Positions 41,451 to 50,953 of a stretch of 64,000 nucleotides of DNA are shown here, piece after piece; position 1 is the stretch's first letter; every line of letters starts with the position of its first letter. A program made the translations under genes and the position numbers. The DNA is from Streptomyces gilvus. GTDB lineage: Bacteria > Actinomycetota > Actinomycetes > Streptomycetales > Streptomycetaceae. Under the pieces are notes generated by a model that saw only the letters and a list, made by a program, of their open reading frames with translations, had not been told where the DNA came from and ran no database searches. The stretch is taken from the NCBI RefSeq assembly GCF_022513565.1, contig NZ_JAKWBE010000018.1:103535-167534 (forward strand), given 5' to 3'.

Positions 41451-41581
41451 GATGGTCCGCTGCTCCGATCAAGGCTAGGCCGCACCTGTCCCCCGCATCC
41501 TACGGCGGACGTCACCGCAGGCCACTGTGGGAGGATCCCCCTATCCACACGTACAACGTCGCACCCACGAGGAGCGTGCCC

Positions 41582-42937
41582 ATGTCGTCGAAATCGGTCG
41601 CCGAGACCGTCGCCTCGCTGATGCCGCGGGCCCAGAGCGAGCTCGCGGAGCTGGTGGCCTTCAAGTCGGTGGCGGACTTCGACCAGTTCCCCCGCAGTGA
41701 GAGCGAGGGCGCCGCGAACTGGGTCGCCGGCGCCCTGCGCGCCGAGGGGTTCCAGGACGTGGCGGTGTTCGACACCCCCGACGGCACGCAGTCCGTCTAC
41801 GGCTGCCTGCCGGGCCCGGAGGGCGCCAGGACCGTGCTGCTCTACGCCCACTACGACGTGCAGCCGCCGCTGGACGAGTCGGCCTGGACGACGCCGCCGT
41901 TCGAACTGACCGAGCGGGACGGCCGCTGGTACGGACGCGGAGCCGCCGACTGCAAGGGCGGCGTGATCATGCACCTGCTCGCGCTGCGCGCCCTCAAGGC
42001 GAACGGCGGCGTCCCGGTGCACGTCAAGGTGATCGCCGAGGGTTCGGAGGAGATGGGCATGGGCGGTCTCGAGCGGTACGCCGAGGAGCACCCGGAGCTG
42101 CTCGCCGCCGACACCGTCGTCATCGGCGACGCGGGCAACTTCCGCGCCGGGCTGCCGACGGTCACCTCCACCCTGCGCGGCATGACCATGGTCCGCATCC
42201 AGATGGACACCCTGGAGGGCAATCTGCACTCCGGCCAGTTCGGCGGCGCCGCCCCCGACGCGCTGGCCGCGCTGATCCGCGTCCTCGACTCGCTGCGCGC
42301 GGAGGACGGCTCGACGACCGTGGACGGGCTGACCGCCGAGAACCGGTGGGAGGGGCTGCAGTACGACGAGGAGCAGTTCCGCCGGGACGCCAAGGTGCTC
42401 GACGGTGTCGAGCTGATCGGTTCGGGCACCGTCGCCGACCGCATCTGGGCACGCCCCGCCGTCACCGTCCTCGGCATCGACTGCCCGCCCGTGGTCGGCG
42501 CCACCCCGTCCGTGCAGGCCGGTGCCCGCGCGCTGGTCAGCCTGCGCGTCCCGCCGGGCGTGGACGCGGCCGAGGCGACCAAGCTGCTGCAGGCCCACAT
42601 CGAGGCCCACACCCCGTGGGGCGCCCGGGTGAGCGTCGAGCAGGTCGGCCAGGGCCAGCCCTTCAGCGCCGACACGACCAGCCCGGCGTACGCGGCGATG
42701 GCCGAGGCCATGGCGGTCGCCTACCCGGGCGCGCGGATGCAGTACGCCGGTCAGGGCGGCTCCATCCCGCTGTGCAACACCCTCGCCTCCCTCTACCCCG
42801 ACGCGGAGATCCTGCTGATCGGCCTGAGCGAGCCGGAGGCCCAGATCCACGCGGTCAACGAGAGCGTGTCGCCCGAAGAGCTGGAGCGCCTGTCGGTCGC
42901 GGAGGCGCTGTTCCTGCGCAATTACGCGGCGAGCTGA
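41582..42937 (+). CDS. M20-family metallodipeptidase
   Basis: A 451-residue zinc dipeptidase of the M20/PepV-carnosinase group. Metal-site motifs: LLYAHYDVQPP (His ligand and Asp), GRGAADCKGG (bridging Asp), EGSEEMGMGG (catalytic Glu pair), DAGN and a C-terminal His in AQIHAVNES; the dimerisation lid domain is in the middle (about 185-330). ATG at 41582 has AGGAG at seven bases; the GTG at 41576 is too close to that site. Cytoplasmic, monocistronic, followed by a strong hairpin. Confidence 0.93.
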   Translation: MSSKSVAETVASLMPRAQSELAELVAFKSVADFDQFPRSESEGAANWVAGALRAEGFQDVAVFDTPDGTQSVYGCLPGPEGARTVLLYAHYDVQPPLDESAWTTPPFELTERDGRWYGRGAADCKGGVIMHLLALRALKANGGVPVHVKVIAEGSEEMGMGGLERYAEEHPELLAADTVVIGDAGNFRAGLPTVTSTLRGMTMVRIQMDTLEGNLHSGQFGGAAPDALAALIRVLDSLRAEDGSTTVDGLTAENRWEGLQYDEEQFRRDAKVLDGVELIGSGTVADRIWARPAVTVLGIDCPPVVGATPSVQAGARALVSLRVPPGVDAAEATKLLQAHIEAHTPWGARVSVEQVGQGQPFSADTTSPAYAAMAEAMAVAYPGARMQYAGQGGSIPLCNTLASLYPDAEILLIGLSEPEAQIHAVNESVSPEELERLSVAEALFLRNYAAS

Positions 42938-42956
42938 GCCGCTCTGCCGACAGCCG

Positions 42957-42987
42957 AGGGCCCTCGCCGCCGGGCGGGGGCCCTTCT
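42957..42987 (+). terminator. Rho-independent-type terminator after the M20 peptidase gene
   Basis: A 12-bp stem (AGGGCCCTCGCC with GGCGGGGGCCCT, one G-T pair) and a GCCG loop, 20 bp after the peptidase stop, followed by TCT. It separates the peptidase from the MBL gene. Confidence 0.75.
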
Positions 42988-42999
42988 ACGGTCGGCCCC

Positions 43000-43695
43000 A
43001 TGGACGTCGTCGAGCTTCTCCCCCGCCTCCGTCTCCTCCGCTTCCCTGTCGGCCAGGCGTATCTGTGGCGCGACGGCGACGAGCTGACGCTGATCGACGC
43101 GGGCCCGCCGGGCTCGGCGGCGGCCGTCGCGATGGCCTGCGGCGGACTACGGCGGATCGTGCTGACCCACTTCCACGAGGATCACGTGGGCGGCGCGGGC
43201 GAGGTGGCCGCGGGGTGCGGCGCGGAAGTACTCGCCCACCATCTGGACGCGCCCGTCGTACGGGGCGAACTCCCGGAGCCGCCCCCGGTGTTGCAGGACT
43301 GGGAGCGCCCGCTGCATGCGCAGGCGGTCCGGCGACTCCCCCGCGTTCCCTGGCCGCGCCCGGCGAAGGTGAGCGAACTGTGTGACGGTGACGTCCTCGA
43401 CTTCGGCGGCGGCGCGCACGTCGTCCACGTACCCGGTCACACCGACGGCAGCATCGCGCTCCATCTTCCGCGCCACCGTGTGCTGTTCACCGGGGACGCG
43501 GTCGCCGCAGCCCCGGTCGACGGCACGCTGATGCTCGGCGTCTTCAACCTCGACCGGGCCCGCGCCGTGAGGTCCTTCCACCGTCTCGCGGGGCTCGACT
43601 CCGACACGGCCTGCTTCGGGCACGGCGATCCGGTGATCGGCCACGCGGCCACCGCACTTCGCCGATCGGCGGACAGGTACCCGCTGTCACCCTGA
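43000..43695 (+). CDS. MBL-fold metallo-hydrolase
   Basis: A 231-residue metallo-beta-lactamase-fold protein. The HxHxDH site is THFHEDHVGGAG, with the later ligands VPGHTDGSI and LFTGDAV and a final CFGHGDPV. No signal peptide. The reaction is not readable. The ATG at 43000 begins MDVVELLPRLRLLRFP. It ends two bases before the next gene, so the two are probably cotranscribed. Confidence 0.88.
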   Translation: MDVVELLPRLRLLRFPVGQAYLWRDGDELTLIDAGPPGSAAAVAMACGGLRRIVLTHFHEDHVGGAGEVAAGCGAEVLAHHLDAPVVRGELPEPPPVLQDWERPLHAQAVRRLPRVPWPRPAKVSELCDGDVLDFGGGAHVVHVPGHTDGSIALHLPRHRVLFTGDAVAAAPVDGTLMLGVFNLDRARAVRSFHRLAGLDSDTACFGHGDPVIGHAATALRRSADRYPLSP

Positions 43696-43697
43696 CC

Positions 43698-44762
43698 ATG
43701 GAGGGCATGTCCTCCGCAGCACGCCGTACCGCTCACGCCGAGATCGCCACCGCCCTGTCCCTGCTCGGCGACCGCGAACTGGCGGACCTCGTCGAGTCGG
43801 GCACGCCCCTCGGCGTGGGGATCGGCGGACGCTCGACGCTGGTCGAGGTGGCGGGCCGGCGGGTGTTCGTGAAGCGGGTGCCGGTCACCGACGTCGAGCT
43901 GCGGCCCGAGAACGCGCGCTCCACCCAGAACCTCTTCAATCTGCCGCCGGGCTGCCACTACGGCACCGGCCGCAGCCCGGGCTTCGGCGCCTGGCGGGAA
44001 CTGGCCGCGCACGCCATGACGACGAACTGGGTGCTGGCCGACCGCTTCCCGGGGTTCCCGCTGCTGCACCACTGGCGGGTGCTGCCGGACGCCGTGCAGC
44101 CGCTTCCCGAGGAACTGGCCGACGTGGAGGGGACGGTCGCGTACTGGGGCGGCTCACCCCAGGTGCGCGAGCGCCTCGACGCCCTGCGCACGGCGGCCTC
44201 GAGCCTCACCCTGTTCCTGGAGTACTTCCCGCACACCCTCCACGACTGGTTCGACGCACGCGTGCGTACCGGGGAGGCCGATCGGATCTGCGCCCGCGTG
44301 GACGAGTGGCTGCGTGCGGTGACCGCCTTCCTCCGGGACCGTGAACTCCTGCATTTCGACGTCCACTTCCAGAACATCGTCACCGACGGCGAGCAGTTCT
44401 ACCTCTCCGACCACGGCCTCGCCTTCGGCCCCCGCTTCCGGCTCGCCCGGCAGGAACGCGCCTTCTTCGACCGGCACCGCGACTACGACCTCGTCTACTC
44501 CCGGGCGTACCTGGTCAACTGGCTCGTCACCGCCCTGTACGGCTACGACCGGCAGGAGCGGGAGGCCTTCGTACGGGCCTGCGCGGTCGGGGCGCACGCA
44601 GACGGCGTCCCCGAGGCCGCCGCCGCGATCATCGCCCGGGACGCGACGCTCACCGCCGTCTTCAACGGCTTCCTCGGCCGGCTGCGGACCGACAGCAGGC
44701 TCACCCCCTACCCGTACGAGGAACTCCGTCTCGCCTACAACAGCTCCACGTTCTCCGCGTAG
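43698..44762 (+). CDS. Protein-kinase-fold phosphotransferase-like protein
   Basis: A 354-residue protein with the kinase/aminoglycoside-phosphotransferase fold: a VFVKRVPV lysine strand, then the catalytic loop LLHFDVHFQNIVTDG and a DHG metal motif (LSDHGLAFG) where DFG is usual. The middle carries LADRFPGFPLLHHW and SSLTLFLEYFPHTL. It may phosphorylate a small molecule or protein; streptomycete relatives are annotated as protein kinase family. ATG at 43698; ATG 43707 is an alternative. It overlaps the convergent oligopeptide ATPase gene by 28 bp. Confidence 0.82.
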   Translation: MEGMSSAARRTAHAEIATALSLLGDRELADLVESGTPLGVGIGGRSTLVEVAGRRVFVKRVPVTDVELRPENARSTQNLFNLPPGCHYGTGRSPGFGAWRELAAHAMTTNWVLADRFPGFPLLHHWRVLPDAVQPLPEELADVEGTVAYWGGSPQVRERLDALRTAASSLTLFLEYFPHTLHDWFDARVRTGEADRICARVDEWLRAVTAFLRDRELLHFDVHFQNIVTDGEQFYLSDHGLAFGPRFRLARQERAFFDRHRDYDLVYSRAYLVNWLVTALYGYDRQEREAFVRACAVGAHADGVPEAAAAIIARDATLTAVFNGFLGRLRTDSRLTPYPYEELRLAYNSSTFSA

Positions 44763-45808
44763 TGGCAGGCGACCGGGTTCCCGCCGCCCCGGTCGACCAG
44801 CGCCGGAACCTCCTCGACACAGGCCGTGCGCTCGCTCTCCGTCAGCTGGTTCGCGAACTTGGGGCAGCGGGTGCGGAAGCGGCAGCCGCTGGGGGGACGG
44901 ACCGGGCTCGGCACGTCCCCCTGGACCAGGATGCGTTTACGGGCGCGCTCCTTGCGCGGGTCCGGGAGCGGGATGGCCGAGACCAGGGCCTGTGTGTACG
45001 GGTGGGCCGGTGCGGCGAACAGGCGGCGCGCGGGGGCGATCTCGACGAGCCGGCCCAGATACATCACGGCCACCCGGCCCGCCACATGGCGCATCACCGA
45101 CAGGTCGTGGGCGACGAAGAGGAACGACAGGCCCAGCTCGTTCTGCAGGTCCATGAGCAGGTTGAGCACGCCCGCCTGGATGGACACGTCGAGCGCCGAC
45201 ACCGGCTCGTCCAGCACGACGACCCGGGGACGCAGCGCCAACGCCCTTGCTATGCCGATGCGTTGACGCTGACCGCCGGAGAACTCGTGGGCGTAGCGGT
45301 TGCCGTGCTCGGGGTTGAGGCCGACCAGACGCAGCAGTTCGCGTACCTCCTTCCCGCCCCCGTCGCCGTAACGGCCGTGGATGCGCAGGGGTTCGGCGAC
45401 GATCTCGTGGACGGTGATGCGGGGGTCGAGGGAGGCGTAGGGGTCCTGGAAGACGATCTGCAATTCGCGGCGGAGCGGGCGCATCCGGCGTCTGCTGAGC
45501 GCGGTGAGTTCGGTGCCCCGGTAACGGACCTGGCCGGAGGTGGCGGACTCCAGGCCCAGGATCGTGCGGGCGGTGGTCGTCTTGCCGGAGCCGGACTCCC
45601 CGACCAGCCCGAGGGTCTCGTTCTCGAACAGGTCGAAGGAGACCCCGCACACCGCGTGGACCTCGCCGACGCGGCGGCGCACCACACCGCGGGACATCAC
45701 CGGGAAGTGCTTGACGAGGTCGCGGACCTGGAGGACCGGTTCGCCGGTGCCGCCGTGCCCGGGCAGCGGCGGCAGTGGCGTGGCGGTGGCCCGCGCGGGG
45801 GCGCTCAT
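44735..45808 (-). CDS. Oligopeptide/dipeptide ABC transporter ATPase (OppF/DppF type)
   Basis: A 357-residue ATPase. Walker A is GESGSGKTTTA, the signature is FSGGQRQR, Walker B is VVVLDEPVSAL, and a C-terminal oligopeptide-specific tail with the CxxxxxxxC cluster (CRFRTRCPKF) follows. It powers the peptide importer with its partner at 45805. ATG at 45808 overlaps the partner stop (4 bp). Last gene of the five-gene operon. Confidence 0.94.
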   Translation of the reverse strand: MSAPARATATPLPPLPGHGGTGEPVLQVRDLVKHFPVMSRGVVRRRVGEVHAVCGVSFDLFENETLGLVGESGSGKTTTARTILGLESATSGQVRYRGTELTALSRRRMRPLRRELQIVFQDPYASLDPRITVHEIVAEPLRIHGRYGDGGGKEVRELLRLVGLNPEHGNRYAHEFSGGQRQRIGIARALALRPRVVVLDEPVSALDVSIQAGVLNLLMDLQNELGLSFLFVAHDLSVMRHVAGRVAVMYLGRLVEIAPARRLFAAPAHPYTQALVSAIPLPDPRKERARKRILVQGDVPSPVRPPSGCRFRTRCPKFANQLTESERTACVEEVPALVDRGGGNPVACHYAENVELL

Positions 45809-46911
45809 ACGGTGTCCTCCTCGGCGTTGGTCGGGGCGGTCGTGTCGGCGAAGCGGGCCAGTGCCTCGGAGTCGGCGCCGATGGCGTCGAAGACCTCCGC
45901 GGCACCGGTGCCCGCGAGTTCGTCGGCGAAGTGGCAGGCGCTCAGGTGCAGTTCGTGCCCGGCCTTGCGCAGCGCGGGTTCGGTGTTGTCGCAGACGTCC
46001 CGGCGCATGGGGCAGCGCGGGGCGAAGGGGCAGCCGGGCGGCAGGTTCAGCAGGGAGGGCGGGGAGCCGGTGATCGGGGTCAGGCGTTCCTCCTCCCGGT
46101 CCAGGCGGGGCAGGGAGCCGAGCAGACCGAGGGTGTAGGGCATGCGCGGGGTGTAGAAGATGTCCTCGACCGAGCCGGTCTCCACCATGCGGCCCGCGTA
46201 CATGACACCGACCCGGTCGCAGTGGCCGGCGACCACGCCCAGGTCGTGGGTGATGAGGACCAGGGCGGCACCGGTCTCGGCGCGGGCGGTCTCCAGGGCG
46301 TCGAGGATCTGCGCCTGGACGGTGACGTCGAGGGCGGTGGTCGGTTCGTCGGCGATGATCACGTCGGGGTCGTTGGCCATGGCGATGGCGATGACGACGC
46401 GCTGGCGCATACCGCCGGAGAGTTCGTGCGGGTAGCTGTCGACGCGCCGTTCGGGGCTGGGGATGCCGACGGTGCCGAGCAGGTCGACGGCGCGTTCGCG
46501 GGCCTGGCGTGACTTCAGGCCGGGGTTGTGCCGTCGTAGCGTCTCGGCGATCTGGTAGCCGACCGAGTAGACCGGGTTGAGGGAGGTCATCGGGTCCTGG
46601 AAGATCATCGCGATGCCGCTGCCGCGCAGGTCCGACAGCCGGGCGTCGGACAGGCCGAGCAGTTCCGTCCCCTCGAAGCGGACCGAGCCGCGCACCCGGG
46701 CGGTGGCCGGCAGCAGGCCCATCACGGCGAGCGCGGTGACCGACTTCCCGGAGCCGGACTCGCCGACGATGCCGAGGGAGTCACCGCGGTCGAGCCGGTA
46801 GCCGACGCCGCGCACGGCCCGTACGATTCCGTCCTCGGTGGGGAACTCCACACTCAGGTCCTCCACTTCGAGGACCGCGCCGGACTCCTCGCCCTTGCCG
46901 ATGACCGTCAC
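45805..46911 (-). CDS. Oligopeptide/dipeptide ABC transporter ATPase (OppD/DppD type)
   Basis: A 368-residue ATPase: Walker A GESGSGKSVTA, signature LSGGMRQR, Walker B VIIADEPTTAL, and the oligopeptide C-terminal domain with the four-cysteine block CPFAPRCPMRRDVC. GTG at 46911 overlaps the permease stop as GTGA. Pairs with the DppF-type ATPase to form the ATPase dimer. Confidence 0.94.
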   Translation of the reverse strand: MTVIGKGEESGAVLEVEDLSVEFPTEDGIVRAVRGVGYRLDRGDSLGIVGESGSGKSVTALAVMGLLPATARVRGSVRFEGTELLGLSDARLSDLRGSGIAMIFQDPMTSLNPVYSVGYQIAETLRRHNPGLKSRQARERAVDLLGTVGIPSPERRVDSYPHELSGGMRQRVVIAIAMANDPDVIIADEPTTALDVTVQAQILDALETARAETGAALVLITHDLGVVAGHCDRVGVMYAGRMVETGSVEDIFYTPRMPYTLGLLGSLPRLDREEERLTPITGSPPSLLNLPPGCPFAPRCPMRRDVCDNTEPALRKAGHELHLSACHFADELAGTGAAEVFDAIGADSEALARFADTTAPTNAEEDTV

Positions 46912-47828
46912 TGTCGCACCCTTTGCTGCCGGGGGTCGAAGGCGTCGCGCAAGCCGTCGCCGATGAAGTTGATGGTCAGGGCGATGGCGATGATGAACGC
47001 GCCGGGGATGTAGAAGAGCCAGGGCCGGGTGTCGACGGCCGTCTGCGCCTGGGAGACCAGCAACCCCAGCGAGGTGTCCGGCGGTTGGACGCCGAAGCCG
47101 ACGAAGGACAGGGCCGTCTCGGTGAGGATGCCGGTGGCCACCAGCACGGTCGCGTTGACGATGATCGGGCCGAGCGAGTTCGGCAGCAGGTGCCGGAAGA
47201 TGATCCGGGCGTCCGAGGCGCCCAGCGCCTTCGCGGCCTCCACGAACTCCTTCTCCCGCAGCGACAGCACCGTCGAGCGCACCACCCGGGACACGTACGC
47301 CCAGGTCAGACCGGCGATCACGGCGGCTATCCAGTACCAGGAACCGCCGCTGCGGGAGGAGATCACCAAGGCGATCGCGAACAGCGGCAGGGTCAGCACC
47401 AGATCGGCGACGCGCATCATCACCGCGTCGACGAAGCCCCGGTAGAAGCCCGCGACGGCGCCCCAGACCGCGCCGACGAAGGTGGAGCCCAGCGCGATCA
47501 GGATGGCGATCTTCAGCGAGGTCTGGGTGCCCCGCATGACCTGGGCGTAGGCGTCGTAGCCGGAGGAGTCGGTGCCGAACGGGTGTTTCCAGGAGGGCGG
47601 TTGGGAATTGTCCGGGGTGTACTTGCGGTACGAGTAGTGCCACAGGTGCGGGCCGATGAACGCCCACAGCAGGATCAGCACGAAGACCACGAGGCTGACC
47701 ATGGCGGCCCGGTGCCGGAGGAAGCGGCGCAGCACCAGCCGGGTCTGGCTGCGCTGCCGTACCGTGAACTCGTGGTCGCTGGGCGGTAGTTGGGTGCCGG
47801 CCGACCCGGGTGCCTCGATGTCAGTCAT
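46908..47828 (-). CDS. Oligopeptide/dipeptide ABC transporter permease (DppC type)
   Basis: A 306-residue permease with an N-terminal span (MVSLVVFVLILLWAFIGPHL), a short extracytoplasmic domain (HPFGTDSSGYDAYAQVM) and about five further spans. The EAA loop is EAAKALGASDARIIFRHLLPN. ATG at 47828; its 5' end overlaps the DppB-type stop by 8 bp. Confidence 0.93.
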   Translation of the reverse strand: MTDIEAPGSAGTQLPPSDHEFTVRQRSQTRLVLRRFLRHRAAMVSLVVFVLILLWAFIGPHLWHYSYRKYTPDNSQPPSWKHPFGTDSSGYDAYAQVMRGTQTSLKIAILIALGSTFVGAVWGAVAGFYRGFVDAVMMRVADLVLTLPLFAIALVISSRSGGSWYWIAAVIAGLTWAYVSRVVRSTVLSLREKEFVEAAKALGASDARIIFRHLLPNSLGPIIVNATVLVATGILTETALSFVGFGVQPPDTSLGLLVSQAQTAVDTRPWLFYIPGAFIIAIALTINFIGDGLRDAFDPRQQRVRQ

Positions 47829-48807
47829 AGCGGATCCTCGGGTCGAGTACGGCGTAGAGGAGATCGGCGACGAGGTTGAACCCGATGACGACGACGGCGG
47901 AGAGCAGCAGCCAGGCCATGGTGCGGTAGACGTCGACGGTGCTGGCGGACTGGACGAGCATCTCCCCCATGCCGTGCCACTGGAAGATCGTCTCCGTGAT
48001 CACCGCGCCGCCGAGGATGATCGCGACGTCGAGCGCGGTGACGGTGGCCAGCGGGATGAGCGCGGTGCGCAGCGCGTGCCGCACCATGACCGTGCCGCGG
48101 CGCAGCCCCTTGGCGCGGGCGAGCCGGACGTAGTCGCTGCCCATGACCTCCAGCATCGAGGCGCGGGTGTAGCGGGTCCAGGAGGCGAAGGAGACCAGGG
48201 CGAGGGTGATGGTGGGCAGCACGAGGTGGCCGATGCGGTCGGTGAACTCGTTCCAGGTGGTGTCGACCGGGAGGTACGGCGACTTCTCCCCGATGGTGCC
48301 GAGGAACTGGCTGCCGGTCTGTTCGTTGAACCAGATCCCCGCCTGCTTGAGCAGGACCGCGAACCAGAACACCGGCATGGCGAGGAAGAGGAAGCCGAAG
48401 AAGGTGATGGTGTAGTCGGCGGCCGAGTACTGGCGCAGCGCGCTGAACACACCGAAGATCACGGCGAGGACCAGGGCGATGATCATGGCGGAGGCGACCA
48501 GGGTCACGGTCACCCGGAAGCGGGTGAACAGGTCGTGTCCGATGTCGAGGTTGGGCTGCACGGACGGGCCCCAGTCGCCGTGCAGCACGCCGGTGATCCA
48601 GTTCCAGTAGCGCTGCACGGCCGGCTCGTTGGCGTGGATGTGCCGGGCGAAGGCGGCGACGGCGGCCTTGCTGGGCGGGGGCTGCCGGGAGGTGGCGAAG
48701 TTGGCGACCGGGTCGCCGGCGTTGACGACGACCAGGAACACGATGAACGTCGAGGCGATGAGGACGGGGATCGAGACGAGGATGCGGCGCACGGTGTAGG
48801 CGAGCAT
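47821..48807 (-). CDS. Oligopeptide/dipeptide ABC transporter permease (DppB type)
   Basis: A 328-residue permease: first span in the MLAYTVRRILVSIPVLIA start, a periplasmic loop (HANEPAVQRYWNWITGVLHGDWG, typical of DppB), spans and the EAA loop RLARAKGLRRGTVMVRHALRTAL. ATG at 48807. Follows the binding-protein gene by 115 bp. Confidence 0.94.
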   Translation of the reverse strand: MLAYTVRRILVSIPVLIASTFIVFLVVVNAGDPVANFATSRQPPPSKAAVAAFARHIHANEPAVQRYWNWITGVLHGDWGPSVQPNLDIGHDLFTRFRVTVTLVASAMIIALVLAVIFGVFSALRQYSAADYTITFFGFLFLAMPVFWFAVLLKQAGIWFNEQTGSQFLGTIGEKSPYLPVDTTWNEFTDRIGHLVLPTITLALVSFASWTRYTRASMLEVMGSDYVRLARAKGLRRGTVMVRHALRTALIPLATVTALDVAIILGGAVITETIFQWHGMGEMLVQSASTVDVYRTMAWLLLSAVVVIGFNLVADLLYAVLDPRIRYD

Positions 48808-48922
48808 GCGGACTTCTCTCGCGTCCGGGGGGCTTGCGTCGGGGGGCCGGCGGTCGGGTTCCCGTCCGCCGGCCGGGCCCGGCCCCGGGGTGACCGGGGA
48901 CCGGGCGGGAGGGGTGCGGGGG

Positions 48923-50743
48923 CTACTTCTTGAGGCCCCACTCGGCGGTGTTGTACGGCGGTCCCACGTTCGTGGAGTTGTTCCGCATGTTCACGAACCG
49001 CGTCTGGACCGCGAGGAACGTCGGCTTCTGGTACAGCGGCAGGACGTAGGCGGCGTTCACCATGATCTTGTCCGCCTTGTTGAGCAGCGCGGCCGCCTGG
49101 GTCTGGTCGGTGGTGCCGACGGCCTGGGCGATCAGCTTGTCGACCGTCTTGTCGCTGTAGCCGCCGTAGTTGCCGCCGCCTCCGGTGACCCAGTTCTGCT
49201 GGGCGTTGGCGGTGGGGAACGGCGAGGCGACCCAGGCGAAGACGATGATGTCGTACTGGTGCCCGGCCAGTACCGTGCCGAGGTCGGCGGCGCCGATCGG
49301 CTTGATGGTGACCTTGATGCCGAGGTTGGCGAGGTCGCTCTGCAGGATCTGGCACTCGCTCTGCCGGATCTGGTTGCCGGTGGTGTAGCGGCAGTTGAAG
49401 GGTCCGACGGCCTTGCCGTCCGGTGTCTTCAGGGCGCTGCCCACTCCGGTGAACTTCGCGTCGGTGAGGTACTTCTTCGCCTTGGTGAGATCACCGGATC
49501 CCTGGCCCGTGGCGGACACCAGGTCCTGGTAACCGGCCTGCCCGGGGACGAAGTTGTGGTTGCCGAGCTGCTTCACCGAGGGATCGAACTGGGCCACGGT
49601 CTTGGCCATGATGTCCTTGATGCTGATCGCCGTGAACATCGCCTGGCGCAGCGCCGTGTACTTGCCGATCACCGGGTTGTGCAGGTTGAGGTCGAAGTGC
49701 TCCCACTGCAGCCCGTTGCCGATGTTGTACGTGACGTTCGGGATGGACTTGACCTGGTTGACCAGGTCCACCTCGGGCTGCGGGTAGATGCCCTGCACCT
49801 CGTTGTTGCGCAGGGCGATCGGCTCCTGGGTGGCGTCCGAGATCACCTTGAAGATCAGCCGCTGCAGGGACGGCTTGGTGGCTCCCCACCACTTGGGGTC
49901 GGGCTCGTAGGTGGCGTGGTCGTTGTCCACCCACTGCGTCATCTTGTACGGGCCCGCCGTCGGGTACTTGGTGGGCGGGTTCTTCTGGAAGTACTGCCAG
50001 CCCTGGGTCATCTGAGCGGCCGTCATATGGGCCGCGTCGCCGGTCTTGGCTCCGGAGATCTTCTCCGCGATGTGCGCCGGGTACAGCGGATAGCCGGCGC
50101 CGAAGAGCTGCTTCCAGTCGGAGAAGGGCTTGGCCATCACCACGGTGACGGTCCTGCCGCCGTCGGAGCCGGTGACGGACTTGATGCGGTCGTATCCGGC
50201 GGTGCTCTGCGGCAGACAGCCCTTGGTCTGGGTGCTGTCGCTGGCGGGCGGCGGCGGGCAGTCCTTGCCGTCGTTGGTGCGCCAGTAGTAGACGAAGTCG
50301 TCGGCGGTGATGGGAGTGCCGTCGTTCCAGGCCGCCTTGGGGTTGATCTTGTAGACCAGTGTCTGCGGGCTGGAGCTGGTCTGGGTCGCCGAGGTGACCA
50401 GGTCCTTGTTGAGGGCGACGGAGAAGTCGGGCAGTGGGACGAACACCTGGGGCAGAACGACCTCCAGTGCCTCGCCGTTCTCGAAGGTGTTGCCGTTGGT
50501 GTCCTGGATGTTCCACTGCTGGATGTTCTTCTCCAGCACATAGGTGAAGGTTCCGCCGGGCTTGGTGGTGCCGGAGTTGCAGCTGTTCGCCTTGCCCTGG
50601 GTGTTGCAGGACGAGAGTCCGGCTGAGCCGCCCTGGGTGGAACCGCCTCCCCCGCCGCCGCCGCTGCTGCAGGCGGCGAGGGTCAGCAGGAGCCCTGCGC
50701 CGATGGCGAGTCCCCTGGTGAGGGCCGATGACTGTGCGCGCAT
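48923..50743 (-). CDS. Oligopeptide/dipeptide-binding lipoprotein (family 5)
   Basis: A 606-residue family 5 solute-binding protein. The N-terminus has a lipobox LAAC (Cys25) and a glycine/serine-rich tether with a G7 run. Core motifs: GGTFTYVLEKNIQQW, NPKAAWNDGTPITADDFVYYWR, YPTAGPYKM, FNCRYTTGNQIRQSE and ALLNKADKIMVNAAYVLPLYQK. Two cysteine pairs (CNTQGKANSC and CPPPPASDSTQTKGC) are unusual additions. It delivers peptides to the DppB/C channel. First gene of the operon; ATG at 50743. Confidence 0.93.
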   Translation of the reverse strand: MRAQSSALTRGLAIGAGLLLTLAACSSGGGGGGGSTQGGSAGLSSCNTQGKANSCNSGTTKPGGTFTYVLEKNIQQWNIQDTNGNTFENGEALEVVLPQVFVPLPDFSVALNKDLVTSATQTSSSPQTLVYKINPKAAWNDGTPITADDFVYYWRTNDGKDCPPPPASDSTQTKGCLPQSTAGYDRIKSVTGSDGGRTVTVVMAKPFSDWKQLFGAGYPLYPAHIAEKISGAKTGDAAHMTAAQMTQGWQYFQKNPPTKYPTAGPYKMTQWVDNDHATYEPDPKWWGATKPSLQRLIFKVISDATQEPIALRNNEVQGIYPQPEVDLVNQVKSIPNVTYNIGNGLQWEHFDLNLHNPVIGKYTALRQAMFTAISIKDIMAKTVAQFDPSVKQLGNHNFVPGQAGYQDLVSATGQGSGDLTKAKKYLTDAKFTGVGSALKTPDGKAVGPFNCRYTTGNQIRQSECQILQSDLANLGIKVTIKPIGAADLGTVLAGHQYDIIVFAWVASPFPTANAQQNWVTGGGGNYGGYSDKTVDKLIAQAVGTTDQTQAAALLNKADKIMVNAAYVLPLYQKPTFLAVQTRFVNMRNNSTNVGPPYNTAEWGLKK

Positions 50744-50865
50744 GTCCCTCCTCCGGCCGACGGACGTTCCGCGGCCTTGTCAAGACGGCCGAGCGGCCGC
50801 GAGAGGTCTGAGCTGCGCACTGACGCTAGAACTCGGAAGTGTACTTTTTCAGATTCCTGTTCATA

Positions 50866-50890
50866 CCAGGACGGTGACGATTCACCCTGG
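50866..50890. other. Hairpin in the leader between the AAA-Nudix and peptide ABC genes
   Basis: CCAG...GGTGA, CGAT loop, TCACC...CTGG form a bulged stem. It could end the AAA-Nudix transcript or be an operator for the peptide operon. Low confidence; the 210-bp gap holds no gene. An AT-rich GAAAAAGTAC stretch (50848-50839 on the minus strand) may be promoter DNA. Confidence 0.3.
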
Positions 50891-50953
50891 CTTTACCCTC
50901 GGAACAGCCTATGCCGGGCAAAAAGCCCTGACGGTTGACTTGGGCGACGAATT